From Erodium maritimum (taxonomy: Eukaryota; Streptophyta; Magnoliopsida; Geraniales; Geraniaceae): 64,000 nt of DNA. Shown here one piece after another: positions 34,035-45,519 of this stretch. The stretch lies in the NCBI GenBank assembly GCA_963921825.1, contig OY997590.1, forward strand, positions 59,076,012 to 59,140,011, in the 5' to 3' direction. Made by a program: the position numbers and the translations under genes. The notes beneath the pieces are model-generated. The model was not told where the DNA came from. It saw only the letters and a list, made by a program, of their open reading frames with translations, and searched no databases. Within the stretch, counting starts at the first letter, position 1, and each line of letters begins with the position of its first letter.

Positions 34035-34260
34035 CTGCAAAAGGATAGAACAACTTGTTGAATCATCAATACCATCACATCTAGAGTTCATTATTTACCA
34101 AACAAATAAATTCACTCTTTGAACGATCATCCAATTTGAATTCCATTTACTAATTCATTGTCTTTTGAAAAACATCCTATATAATTCTTCTTTTTTCTGC
34201 AAAATATATGAAAGGGGGTGAAGGAAAAGAATACTGGGCAAATCACAACTGATATTACTA

Positions 34261-34435
34261 ATTGGAGTAAAGGGAGACAACTCACAGCCAAGAAACTACC
34301 ACTATTTCAGTATTAACAGTACATCAGATGTTTCCAGGGCTGGCCCTACCCTTTGGTTAATTAGGCGGTCACCTAAGGCCACACATATATCAAGGACACA
34401 TTTTAGAAAACATGTGGGCTTGGTTATAAATAATT
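34261..34435 (+). other. Host flank copied in inverted form into the MULE
   Basis: These 175 bp adjoin the left end of the MuDR-like element and include its target duplication TAAATAATT (34427-34435). The same sequence recurs in reverse complement at 41221-41395, inside the right end of the element, with only about five differences by eye. Confidence 0.9.
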
Positions 34436-34696
34436 GGGTTATTATCATCTGAGTACCCTAAAAATACTTGGTTTTCATCCTAGTACCCTAAAAATTCTTT
34501 GTGACAGTTTAGTATCCAAACCATACTTTGTCTTTCATATTAGTACCCAAACGCTTACGGCGTTAATTTTTGGACGGAATCAGACCACACGTGTCCCGCA
34601 TGTGCCACTTGATGACACGAAAAGTCCATTATACCCTCCTCTATGTTTTATCTCTTTTACTCTCTCAGACACGACCCTCACTTCACTCTCTCAGAC
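34436..34696 (+). repeat. MULE left terminal inverted repeat (261 bp)
   Basis: It matches the reverse complement of 40960-41220 over 261 bp with about four differences and no indels. It contains repeated TAGTACCC(T/A)AAA phrases, like the small MITE at 465-847, and CACGTGTCCCGCATGTGCCA. It presumably carries the promoter of the transposase gene. Confidence 0.95.
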
Positions 34697-35027
34697 AAAC
34701 GAAGACGAAGACGAAGGAGGAGACGACGAGCTTCAGGAAGCAGAGATAGACAGCGAGCTAGGACTACGGAGGAGGACCTTGTAGCTCGAACACGAAGCGC
34801 GATTCAGAGGAAGTAGGGTCGCGATTCAAAAGAGATGAGGAGAGTAATTGCTCTGAATCGATTTCGATAGTTAGGGTTTCGGCTTAGGGAAAAAAGTGCG
34901 AAGCTTGTTTGTTTCAACGATTAAGGCGAATGATTTTGATTTGTAGGGTTTAGGAACATGATTTTTAGGGTTTAGGGTTTTGATTTTAGGTTTCCATTTG
35001 TTTGTTTGAACGAATTAGGGATAAGTT

Positions 35028-38000
35028 GTGTTGAAAATTTTGGCCTTTGATTCCGTATATGTGCAGAAACGTGGTGTTTTAAAACCAAATCGTGTTGCTG
35101 TTGATGATCCCTTTCTTCAGAAACCTGTGTGTGTTGAACTTCATTTTGGGGGCAGGTTTGTGGGAGGTGATAATAGGTATGAGGGGGGTTCTGTACGAGT
35201 GTTCCTTGTCCGTGAGGATGAATGTAGCTTCTACAAGCTGTCCTACTTAGTGCATGAGGTAGGATGTGAGTCCACAAGTACCCTGCACTTTAAAGAAAAA
35301 AAATGTTGTTAGGACTATGGTAAATGATGATAAGTGTGTAGGTAGATGGTTGAAGAGGTACAAAGGTACAAGGGCAGCTAGGAAGTTGTATGTAATAGAT
35401 GGAGAACCACCACTATATGTGGTGTCTCCGAGTGGGGTTATCTTGGGAGGGAGTGAGGCAAAGAGGAATGGGACTATTGGTTTACAAGTGATGAAACCGA
35501 AGGAGAGGCAGAAATTGTATGAGGATGAGAATGAATATTTTTCTAGGAAAGGTCTTATTCATATGATAAAACATGGGCACAAGTTAGATAAATTCTCCAT
35601 GTTGGATGGAAGGAGGATAATTCAAGTTGTTCCAAGTGACAGTGAAGAAGAGGGCTTGGATGGAGGTCGTGGCCAGAGGCAAGTTTTTATGGTATGAAAA
35701 ACATTTACTCTTTATTTTTGTATTATAATATTATGTGTTAGGAACCCTAAAAATTTACAATTTGTATTTGTAATATGATATTGTTTGTAGAATATGATAG
35801 TGATGATGAAGATGAGTATGATAGTGATGGAGAAGCAGATTATGGCGTGGTGGTAGGGATGGAGAAGCAGATTATGGCTGTGGTGGTAGGGATGGAGAAG
35901 AAGCCCATGCCAATGATGGTACTGATGAAGCAGCAGAATATGGCTTTGGTGGTAGTGATGGAGAAGAAGTGTATGTCCATTTTGGTAGTGATGAAGAAGC
36001 TGATCATGGAAATACTAAAGAGGATCATGAGAATGTTGAATATGACCATGATGTAGAAGCAGATATGGGTATGTAAATGACATTAGATTTGAAAGTTGTT
36101 CTTCAAATTTGATGTTCATTAGTTCTCACAGTAATATTTGCTAACATCTTCATATCATTGACGTAGGAAATGATAAAGATGAGGTTATTGAGGATGTAGA
36201 TCAAAGTATGGGGAAGGAGGCAATTGAGGAAGAAGGGACCAGTGAGGTTCTTGTTACTGAAGGAGGAGGGCAAACAAAAGCAACGATGGATGAGGAAGAT
36301 GAGCTAATTAGGAAGGACCGTAAGAGGAAAAGCAAAGCCCCATTAACTGAAGAGGATGAGGAAGAGATGAATGAACCAGCAAGGGAAACTGGGGTTGAAG
36401 CCATTAATGAGGATGATGATACAAATATGGGTAAGTAACATATTCTGATTTTTTGTTGTGAATTCATTAAATTTAGGTATGTAACTGATTTTTTGTGCAG
36501 ATGATAAAGATGATGATGGTTTGATGGATGGTCATCAATATCCAGAGGATGAAGATGATGAGGACTTGGTGGATGATCCTGTATATCCAGATTGGTTGCA
36601 CATAGGGGAGTATGATAGTGATGGTGATAGGGTTCATGGAGGACAAGGATGGAAGGATGTAGTGGAATCTGAGAAAGATGGTATGCAGAATTCTGAGGAT
36701 GAGGAAGAGGTTGCTGAACCTGCAGTTTCTGAGGAGGATGAAGAGGAAGATCAAGTGGTAGAGGTGGAAGGAGATAAAGCATTTGACCCTAGGTGGATAG
36801 ATGGGCGTAGGGTATGGGACATATAAGACTTGAGGAAGAAAGTCCCGATGGGTATGAATGTGTTGTTCAAGAATGCAACAACATTCAGGAATTTGTTCAT
36901 AACATATACTCTCAAACATGGCTGGCAATTTCGATGGAAGAGGAATGAGAAGCGAAAGGTTACTGTTCAATGCAGGCACAAGCTCTGCAAGTTCTAATGC
37001 TGGGCTGGATCCTACAAGAAGACGGATGTTCTGGAGATAAGGAAGTGGAAGCCTCATCTGAAATACTGCCCAAGGAAAATGGGGAAAAAACAGTCTCTGC
37101 AGATTTTTTATCACACAGATTTGCAAAAGAGATCACTCGAGCACCTACGATGACGAAGGATGATTTGGCAGCCCTGATCCTAGATAAACTGCAGTGCAAA
37201 GTCAGTGATCAGATGTTGTATCGAACCTTGAGGAGAGCCAGGCTACAGACTGAAGAGTACTTGGCAGCACAGTACAATGACTTGTACACTTAGTGCGAGG
37301 TTATTCGTCAATCCAATCCAGGCAGCAAGGCGGTGTTGGCGGTTGAACATGATGTGTACCCACCCGAGCCCGGTAGTCAGCCACGGTTCTTGAGGATGTA
37401 CATCCGATACCAAGCACAGAAAGAGGGTTTCCTTGCTGGATGTAGGCCAACCGTTGGGGTAGATGGTTTCCATCTGAAGGGAAGGTTTGGTGGCCAACTC
37501 CTAGCAACCGTAGGCTTTGACACTGATGGAGGGATGTTCCCACTTTGTATTGTTGTGGTTGAGCAAGAAAACAAGGCGTCTTGGAGATGGTTTTTGGAAC
37601 ACTTCTTCGAGGACTACGGGACGGATGTTCTAAGACATTGGGTGTTCATGTCTGATAGGCAGAAGGTAAGTTGTCCTCTATATTTTCCAGTCATATTTCA
37701 TACTTGTTTCCATACCCAATGCAATAATAATGTGCTTCTTCCATGTAAGGGTTGGTGCCACTATTTAGAGAGTGGTTGCCCAACACAGAACACCGATTCT
37801 ACTTGAGGCATATGTACGAGAACTGGGTCCTCAAGTTCAAGGATGCAGAATTAGACTCACTGCTCTACAGATGTGCGAAAGCTTCATCTGTAAAGAGGTT
37901 TGAGCAACGAATGGAGGAGATGAAGAGGCTGAATGTGGATGCCCATAACTGGCTACGGGATATTGACCCATCAGGTTAGTCCAAGGCATTTTATTCAAGT

Positions 38001-39601
38001 AGGGCTAGTAGTGACATTCAAGTAAATTCCATGAGTGAGTGTTTCAACAACTGGATGAGGAAGAGTAGGTCTAAGATTATTTTAGATCTTTGTGAGTTTT
38101 ATAGGATTAAGTTGATGAAAATGTTCTTCAAGAGGAGTCACAAGTTTGATGATCCAAGTAGTACTCTCACACCTTATGCAATTACAAATCCTAGAAGAGA
38201 ACAAAGTTAAGAGTACTGAGTGTGAAGCAATAAATAGTGAGGACTTAATCTTTGAGGTTAAGGAGGGCGAAAGGAACTACATTGTGGACATGATAGAGGA
38301 GAAATGTTCATGTAGGTCTTAGTTGTTATGTAGGATACCATGTAGGCATGCAATTGCTGCATTAGTACATCTTAGGGTTGAACCAGAGGAGTATGTGAGT
38401 GACTATTACCATGTGAAGAACTATAAGACCATTTACTCTCACTATGTCAAGCCCCTGCCAAGTAGGGATGATTGGCCACTCATCCCACACTACCCCAAGG
38501 TTTTACCACCAATTGAGAAAATCCCACCTGGTATACATAGGACTAGGAAGGTTAAATCCAAGGCTGAGAAACTAATTGAAAATGATAAAGGAAAGTCCAA
38601 GGTCATGAAGTGCTCTATGTGTGGTGGAAAGGGGCATAATTCTCGGACATGTTCTGCGAAAGACCATGGGGAGAACAAGGGCAAAAGGAAAGTCAGAAAA
38701 AGGGAAAAAAATCTGGCCACACTACTACAGAGGATGAGTTCACAGAGTTGATGGATAAGAGGAAGAGCAAGGTCGAGGAGAACTTGCAAAAGAAGCGGAA
38801 AAGAGAGTGCTCTAAGGAGGAAATTGAAAAAAAGAGGCTTGATGCACTTGAAAAGTTGACGAAGAGGAGGAAACATACCAAGGAAAAACAGGTATGAAAC
38901 TGTCATACTAATCCTTGCTGAATTTTTGCATTCCATGATGAAAATTTGTAACCTTCGATTTCTGAATATTCCATGTAGGCAGAGGCATCCACACCAGCTA
39001 CGATGGGAAGTCAAACAGGTAGTCCAGCTGGTATTGGCTTAGCTCAATCCGAGCTTAACAAAATCAGACAAAAGAATCAGGCATTAAACTGTCATAACAA
39101 TTACTTAATTGTTCTGAAGTTTTATGCTTGGATAGAATTTGTAGATGGGTATTAATCTGACATTCCTTGCTGAATTTTTGTTTTCAGAATGAGGCACCCA
39201 CAACAGCTACTATGGGAAGTGAATCAGGTACTCCTGCTACATCACAACAAACACCTGGTACTAGCTTAGCTCAATCTGAGGTCAACAACACAAGTCAAAG
39301 TAATCAGGTATGAAACTGTCATACAAAATCCTTACCTGTTTTGAACTTTCTGCTACCTTTCCTTGTTAATTACTGGTTGAAATCTTCAATTCCTTGCCCA
39401 AATCTTCTGCTGTAGAGCCCCTTTGTTTCTATGAGAGGACACCAATCGGGGTCAAGAGTAACTGAGGATGCCCAATTTGTGAGAGGACAAAGAGACAGAG
39501 GAAGGGGGAGAGTACGAAGCAGAGGAAGGGGAAGAAGACCTTCAAGGAAATCCACCTCTACCACAGGATCTGCAGCAGCCCCTCCTCCTTGGATTCCTTA
39601 G
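35028..39601 (+). pseudogene. MULE transposase gene (mudrA-like), decayed
   Basis: Recognisable parts in order: a PB1-like N-terminal domain (VELHFGGRFVGG, ~35130); long acidic repeats of Asp/Glu; a MuDR DNA-binding region (~36880-37090, HGWQFRWKRNEKRK); the MULE transposase core (~37440-37670: VDGFHLKGRFGGQLL, FPLCIVVVEQENKASW), split by an intron at 37667; a SWIM zinc finger (~38290-38370: CSCRS, CRIPCRHAIAAL); a CCHC knuckle (CSMCGGKGHNSRTC, ~38620); repeated ATMGS exons; and a basic RGRGR C-terminus. Damage includes frameshifts near 35300 (A run) and 35848, stops near 36824, 36994 and 37291, a stop after 37970, a frameshift near 38200 and TAG for Trp near 38320. It would cut at the terminal repeats if intact; it is not. 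Confidence 0.9.
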
Positions 39602-40194
39602 GGTTTGTGGAGTTTATTTTGTGGTAGTGATAGGAATATGTCAACTTTTGGGAGGATGGGTATTTTTTGGATTTTTGTGGTGGTTGGAGATGTAATTAAT
39701 GTGGAAAGTAAGTTCTGCACATGTATGATGGGGACAAGGACACAGTGTGTAAGGCTTTACAGCCTTTTTATTTTGGATGGATGAACACCCTCCTTTGTTA
39801 TGTACACTTTGAATGCTATATTTTACCAAATTGAAAATTGTGTGTGAATGAGCTCTGATTTTCAATTCACTTATGAATTGCAGGTAAACAACTTGTGTGT
39901 GAATGAGTTATGGACATTAGTTTTTTAACCCACAAAAATATGGGTCATGTCAAAATGTATGAAAACTATTAGTTTCAGATTAGTACCCGCCATCAAATTG
40001 AACAAGGAGGCCATTTCCATTGCCCTTTCTTTCAAATACCAACTTTCTATTAATACCCATCTACAAATTGAACACAAGTAGGCAAATTCCATTCACATTT
40101 CCTTAACATATCAACTTCAGATTCATATTCATCTACAAATTGAGCACAAGGAGAGCAAGATTTACCAGTCCTACAACTTCAGATTACATCTTAC

Positions 40195-40853
40195 CTAAGA
40201 CCTAAGACAATACAAAACCATTCCTACAATGATGAACAACACAACAATTAAATTTCGAGGGATATCTTTCTTCAGATCCACCTCCATCCTCATCCTTAAA
40301 TTGATTTCTTCTTTTCCAGGTGCAGGAACCTCAGCAATATTGCACGGCTCTTCATCAATCCAGCAGAAAAAATTGCACTTCCATCCACGCTATGAACAAG
40401 ATTTAGCAGAAATTAGCCCCAAAACATTTCCCAGAAATTGAATAACACAAAAATGAGTTGAGCTATGAACAAGATTTACCAGAAATTAGCCCAAAAATTG
40501 TAAAACCCTAATTCTCACAGACATTGAATAACACAAAATTTAGCAGAAATTAGCCCCAACATTGTAAAACCCTAATTCTCACAATTACTGAATAACACAA
40601 AACTTAGTTGAGCTATGAACAAAATTTATCAGAAATTAGCCCCAAAATTGTAAAACCCTAATTCTCACAGAAATTGAATAAGCCCCAAATTAGTTTAGCT
40701 TACACTGTACATCCTGCAACCACCAAACCTTCTTCCAGGATTCTCCTTCGTCCTCGAGGTTCGTATGGCTGCTGGAACTCCACAGTAGCAGTACAACTCC
40801 TCAATCTTCATGTTCCGAAACCCACAACTGGCGCCCTTTGATTTCATCGACAT
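40195..40853 (-). CDS. MULE-borne GRF zinc finger protein with C-terminal membrane segment
   Basis: Two exons, 40853-40704 and 40389-40195, join in phase 0 across a GT-AG intron to give 114 aa. Exon 1 begins MSMKSKGASC and holds CYCGVPAAIRTSRTKENPGR and RFGGC; exon 2 continues KCNFFCWIDEEPC, completing the GRF zinc-finger pattern. After a charged linker, NLIVVLFIIVGMVLY forms a likely single membrane helix near the C-terminus (end CLRS). GRF fingers bind single-stranded nucleic acid in some proteins; the role here is unknown. The start lies about 107 bp inside the right terminal repeat, convergent with the transposase, the place mudrB holds in MuDR. No disabling change is seen, unlike the transposase. 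Confidence 0.8.
40430..40690 (-). repeat. Tandem repeats in the intron of the GRF gene
   Basis: A unit of roughly 60-75 bp containing AAATTGTAAAACCCTAATTC and TTAGCAGAAATTAGCCCC occurs about four times. It includes AAACCCTAA, which resembles the plant telomere repeat and telo-box promoter elements. It lies inside the intron between the two GRF exons. Confidence 0.8.
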
Positions 40854-40959
40854 CCAGGCTTCGTCTTCGCGGTGCAAGCTGCTCCTCCTTCTCTCCTCCT
40901 TCTCAATCGCGCGTCGTCTTCCTCTACAACCTGCTCCTCCTTCGTCCTCGAGCGTCGTC

Positions 40960-41220
40960 GTCTGAGAGAGTGAAGTGAGGGTCGTGTCTGAGAGAGTAAA
41001 AGAGATAAAACATAGAGGAGGGTATAATGGACTTTTCGTGTCATCAAGTGGCACATGCGGGACACGTGTGGTCTGATTCCGTCCAAAAATTAACGCCGTA
41101 AGCGTTTGGGTACTAATAAGAAAGACAAAGTATGGTTTGGGTACTAAACTGTCGCAAAGAATTTTTAGGGTACTAGGATGAAAACCAGGTATTTTTAGGG
41201 TACTCAGATGATAATAACCC
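40960..41220 (-). repeat. MULE right inner terminal repeat
   Basis: Reverse complement of 34436-34696 with about four substitutions. The following nine bases are AATTATTTA, the reverse complement of the left target duplication, because the copy continues into inverted host flank rather than ending at a true insertion boundary. Confidence 0.95.
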
Positions 41221-41395
41221 AATTATTTATAACCAAGCCCATATGTTTTCTAAAATGTGTCCTTGATATATGTGTGGCCTTAGGCGACCGCCTAATTAAC
41301 CAAAGGGTAGGGCCAGCCTTGGAAACATCTGATGTACTGTTAATACTGAAATAGTGGTAGTTTCTTGGCTGGGAGTTGTCTCCCTTTATTCCAAT
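41221..41395 (-). repeat. Inverted copy of left host flank inside the MULE
   Basis: Reverse complement of 34261-34435 with about five differences. At its outer end the sequence switches from flank to terminal repeat at the shared bases AATTA (flank CCAATTAGTAA, terminal repeat AAATTAACGCC), a microhomology junction. Confidence 0.92.
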
Positions 41396-41525
41396 TAACG
41401 CCGTAAGCGTTTGGGTACTAATAAGAAAGACAAAGTATGGTTTGGGTACTAAACTATCGCAAAGAACTTTTAGGGTACTCGGATGAAAATCAAGTATTTT
41501 TAGGGTACTCGGATGATAATAACCC
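41396..41525 (-). repeat. MULE right outer terminal repeat (130 bp)
   Basis: It repeats 41092-41220 in the same orientation, from TAACGCCGTAAGCG to ATAATAACCC, and is followed by TAAATAATT, the true right-hand target duplication. This is therefore the real element end. Confidence 0.95.
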
Positions 41526-42612
41526 TAAATAATTTTAACTAACCCTCTAATATTTATCTAATCGTCATAAAATTGTAATCTCAATCTTAATAGAACACAC
41601 GCAGCTTAGAGAATTCATCTTTACTTATTTTTGTATATATATATATATTCATATTCCATGTTTCAAGGTATTTTATATATTTATATTCTATATTTCAAAA
41701 CAAACGTTTTTATACCTGAGGAGAAATCTAATACAAACCGTGTCTTAACGTAAGAACCGTGAGAACCAATCTAAGTCATATATTTTAAAAATGAAGGGAT
41801 AAGATACAATTGAGTTTTCACTGCAAAAAACAACATTTTTTAGTAAGTGGGAAGTGTTTTTTAGTAAAACTATCATATTACTTTTTTTTACCAATTCACT
41901 AATTTAATTTTTTCCGCTTCGTTTGAACTCCGATTGGCTTCAAACTTGCGTCATTAGTTTTGTTTTTTCAATGGCTTTCTATAAAGATCACTCATGAATA
42001 TGTTTTGAAGCATAAAAAAAATTATTTCGGGACTGATTAAAAAAATAAATATGGGTAATTTTTATCAACACTTTGCTATGGTTTTATCAACACTTTTACA
42101 CTGGTTTTATCAACACTTTACACTTTTTTTGTCACCTCATTTCCAAAACCGATCATGATTTTATCACATTATCACGTGCTTTTTATGAACACTAGTTTTA
42201 TCAACACCAAAGACTAGGTTTATCATTAAATTACATGTGTTTTATCACCACCATGACATGTTTATTTTGAAGCACGAAAAAAAGAATTATTTCAGGGATG
42301 ATTTAAAAAAAATTATATCTAGGTAACTTTTATCAACATTTTACACTGGTTTTATCAACACTTTACACTAATTTTTATCACCTCATTTTCCAAAACCGAA
42401 CATGACTTTTATCACCTCATCACGTGTTTTTATGAACACTAGTTTTATCAGCACTAAACACTATGTTTATCATTAAATTACATACGTTTTTATCACCCCC
42501 ATCACATGCTTTTTTATCAACGTTAAACTCTAGTTTATCACACTTTTTATCAACATTGAACATGGTTTTTATCACCTCATTATTTCTTTTTTATCACCTC
42601 AGTACATGTTTT

Positions 42613-45519
42613 TGTAAGAACCGCCCCGGTCGATCCCGGCCGAACCGGTGATTTTTTGGCAAGTTTGACTTTCGACCGGAAAAGTCAACCGATGACTCTG
42701 GGAGTCGTTCGGGACCTTTCCGGGGCCCAAAAAAAGCTTAGCCATCATCACGGTTAGCTTAGTTGGGCCATTTCCTTTCATTTGACTGTAATATTGAAAA
42801 GGTCAATTTTCGGTCAAACGGGAACTTTTTATCGACTAAAACGATTAAATTAGAGGTGCTGGATTTTTTAGTGAAGGACAAGTAGTCCCTACATGGAAAC
42901 TTGTCCATGCTAGCTTGGAGGGGAAGAAAGGAGGCCAAAACTACCCTTTTACCCCTCACAAGTTGTTCTTAAGTGGATAAAAACGAAGGGGCATCTTGGA
43001 CTTTACCCCTTTTAGGTCTTTTAAGGCAACTAAAGCAACCAATTCAGCATTACCTCACTAGTGCAGCCGAAATTACAAGGGAGAGAGAGCAAGGAGAGTC
43101 TCCATTGAAGCTTGGTGAAGATGCAAGTGAAATGGAGGAGCTTTGTGGGTGTCTTCTTCTCAAATCTTTACCAAAACCTTCTTTTCTTCATCATCTCTCC
43201 ATTCTAAAGGTAAATACTCTATCACAATCTCCTTTCAATTCATTTATAGTCTTGGATTTTTGTGGGTTTTGCTTAAACTAATTAGATTTTGAGTTCTATG
43301 TTGTTAAGTGATGTTTTAATGGAGTAGATGATTGGTTTTTGTAGAAATCTTTGGGTTTTGGGTTGTTTTTGAGTGGAAAATCTCTTGGGTATTTGTTGGT
43401 TTGATGAATCCTATCATGGGTAATGATGGATTGAAGTTATTTAACTGTTGTGGAGGTTTTGGATGACTGAAAAATGGAGTTTTGGGCATTATTTTCGTGA
43501 AAATGAGGCTGAAAGAAGAAGAAGGACAGAACTGGTCTGGGCCGTCACGGATTCGTGACGGGCACCGTGACGGGAGACGTCACGGCTCCGTGAGGGAGAC
43601 CGTGACGGCACTCGTCACGGCTCCGTGACGTTATCTGTGACGGGGAGTCTCACGGCTACGTGACCCGATCCGTGACATGCCAGTTTTGGTCCTTTTTGAA
43701 TCCTTTTTGGGTGTTTTTCGTTTATTTCGAAAGGTTTTTTTGAACCAAACGGTTGGGTTTTTTGACTTAGATGTGTGTCTCTTGGTTAGTCGTTAATTAT
43801 AGTTAATTTTGTGATCCAAGACCTTGGACCCGAGCTCGGCGAAGGAGGAGGCCTTGGGAACCACGTGAGAGGACGGAGAGGAAGCTAGCCAGGACGTCAG
43901 CAGCTAGGAGTATCTGAGCGTTGGAGGTTTCAAGGTAGGGAAAAGTACTAAACTCCTCTCTTAATTTAAAGAACGCTAATAGTATGCCTATAGGATAATA
44001 ATAACCGGAAAGATCCTAGTTTTCATGTAGGATGTGATTCACTAGAATAACTGCTTTTCAATTACAATAATAATCGGACGAGTCTGAGTATGCATATAGG
44101 ATGTGATTCACTAGTTAACCGCTTTCAATACTTTGGGAAATTGTCGTGCTGGTAGAATGGCCATGTCGAGCCTTAGGATTGCTTGTTGAATGTACTGATT
44201 GATGATTGTTCGTCCTTAGTATTGATGCATGCTCCGTATTTAGGTTAATATAAGAGTCACACTAAACTAGAAGAATTATGATGATTGTATGTGAATGGTT
44301 GATCCGTGTTATGATTGATTGAGTGATTGTTGATTGTGAGTTGATTGTGCCAAATGGTATGATCGGGTGAGTGATAGACCGATGGAACGCGGTTGGTAAG
44401 TCATGACGGTAAGCGTGATTGTTATTATGAGTTCCTTGTGCGTGTTGTGGTAAGATTGTTGGGTTTGCTAAGCTGTGGTCGAACTATGACTTGTGATGCA
44501 TGTTATTCTCTTTTTGTGTGTTCTAAGAGGAGTTGTGTTCTGGTATGCTACCTACACCGAGGGAGTATGCCGGTGTGGGGTAGTACCTAGACCGATGGTT
44601 TGTGTTCCGGTATGGTACCTACACCGAGGGGAATGCCGGTGTAGGGTAGTACTTAGACCGATGGATTGTATTTGTACCCCGATGTGAATCCCGGGAAGAC
44701 TTCCAGGCCGAAAGGAATTCCGGTATGACGTGAGGTTGCTTACCCTGAGGGGATTGTTTACTGGTTGCTTCACCCCGAGGGTATGCGTTCCTGCGGGAGC
44801 GTTTCCGGGAGGACATCTTACTTCACCTCGATGATCTATGGTCCTTTGGGGACATTTCCGAGAGCTCCGATGATATGTGTCCCCTTAGGGATGTTTCCGG
44901 TAGCCTCGATGATATGTGTCTCCTCTAGGCCGAGGGGCAATCCGATATGATACATTGATCAATTTTGGATCGGAGTATTGTGGTTTAAGTTCTCAATGTG
45001 ACGTTATACGTGCTTTCTTTAGTTGTTTTTATTAAAGAATAAACTGTCTCTCCTTTGATCTCCTTGAGTTACTGTTTTATTAAGCATTGCAATTCTTGTT
45101 AATCTTGATTATGGCGTCTTTTTGGTTAATCGTACTAATTGGAACCTTTGGATAATTGTACAAACTGTGTTTTATTGCCAAGCGGGAGTTTCTTTTACTT
45201 TACCACTTTTCCTACTGAGCGTAAGCTCACCCCCTTTCTTGTTTACTGTTTGTACAGGTTTCCTTGATGAGTAGATCTAGAGGTGGTCTCAAGGCTCGGG
45301 AGGTCCTTGAGGTTTTGGGAATTTTTCTTTCTAGAGACGTACTACCTTTGTATCAACTATATTTTTTGTTATTCTGTTTATAGAGTTGTTGACTCTTGAC
45401 TTTGGATTTCAATTAAGTTTTCATGGAACTTGCTTTATTAAATCTCTTTTTCTTATTATTTAATTATTGTTCTTAGTTCGCGTCTCGAGTCCGGTCAAAA
45501 CCGGATTTGGGGCGTGACA
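42613..45519 (+). mobile_element. Solo Gypsy (Tekay-like) LTR (2,907 bp)
   Basis: It starts TGTAAGAACCG and ends GGGGCGTGACA and is flanked by the 5-bp duplication GTTTT (42608-42612 and 45520-45524). Its beginning and end resemble the LTR at 16759-19402 (TGTAAGA, CGAACCGGT, CATCACGGTTAGCTT, CCGGATTTGGGG). No internal retrotransposon sequence adjoins. It contains about 80-bp near-duplicate phrases (CCTACACCGAGGG, GCCGGTGT) near 44545-44670 and a CCGTGACGG cluster at 43541-43678. Confidence 0.93.
43541..43678. promoter_or_regulatory. CCGTGACGG/TCACGG cluster in the solo LTR
   Basis: About a dozen copies of CGTGACGG, CCGTGA or CGTCACGG in both orientations lie in about 140 bp, about 930-1,065 bp into the LTR. 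The order of units (ACGTCACGGCTCCGTGAGGG, then CCGTGACGGCACTCGTCACG) is nearly the same as in the other LTR at 17622-17745, although surrounding LTR sequence is more diverged. Confidence 0.55.

Larger units (their letters stand above)
34436..41525 (+). mobile_element. MuDR-like (MULE) DNA transposon with two convergent genes
   Basis: The ends are GGGTTATTATCATCTGAGTA (left) and its near-complement GGATGATAATAACCC (right). The outer 9-mers are identical: TAAATAATT at 34427-34435 and 41526-41534, the hallmark 9-bp Mutator duplication. Inside are a plus-strand transposase gene and a minus-strand two-exon gene, each reading inward from a terminal repeat as in maize MuDR. The right end is unusual: an inner 261-bp repeat (40960-41220), an inverted copy of the left host flank (41221-41395) and a second 130-bp terminal piece (41396-41525). 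Confidence 0.95.

Noticed and set aside
34436..34784. Frame starting MGYYHLSTLKILG in the MULE terminal repeat
   Set aside because: The same frame appears from both terminal repeats and merely reads repeat sequence; the GRF gene starts further in at 40853.
36201..36782. Long minus-strand frames opposite the acidic region of the MULE transposase
   Set aside because: They are antisense shadows of Asp/Glu codon repeats.
41221..41229. AATTATTTA beside the inner right MULE repeat as a target duplication
   Set aside because: It is the reverse complement of the left duplication, because the inverted host flank begins here. The true right-hand duplication TAAATAATT is at 41526-41534.
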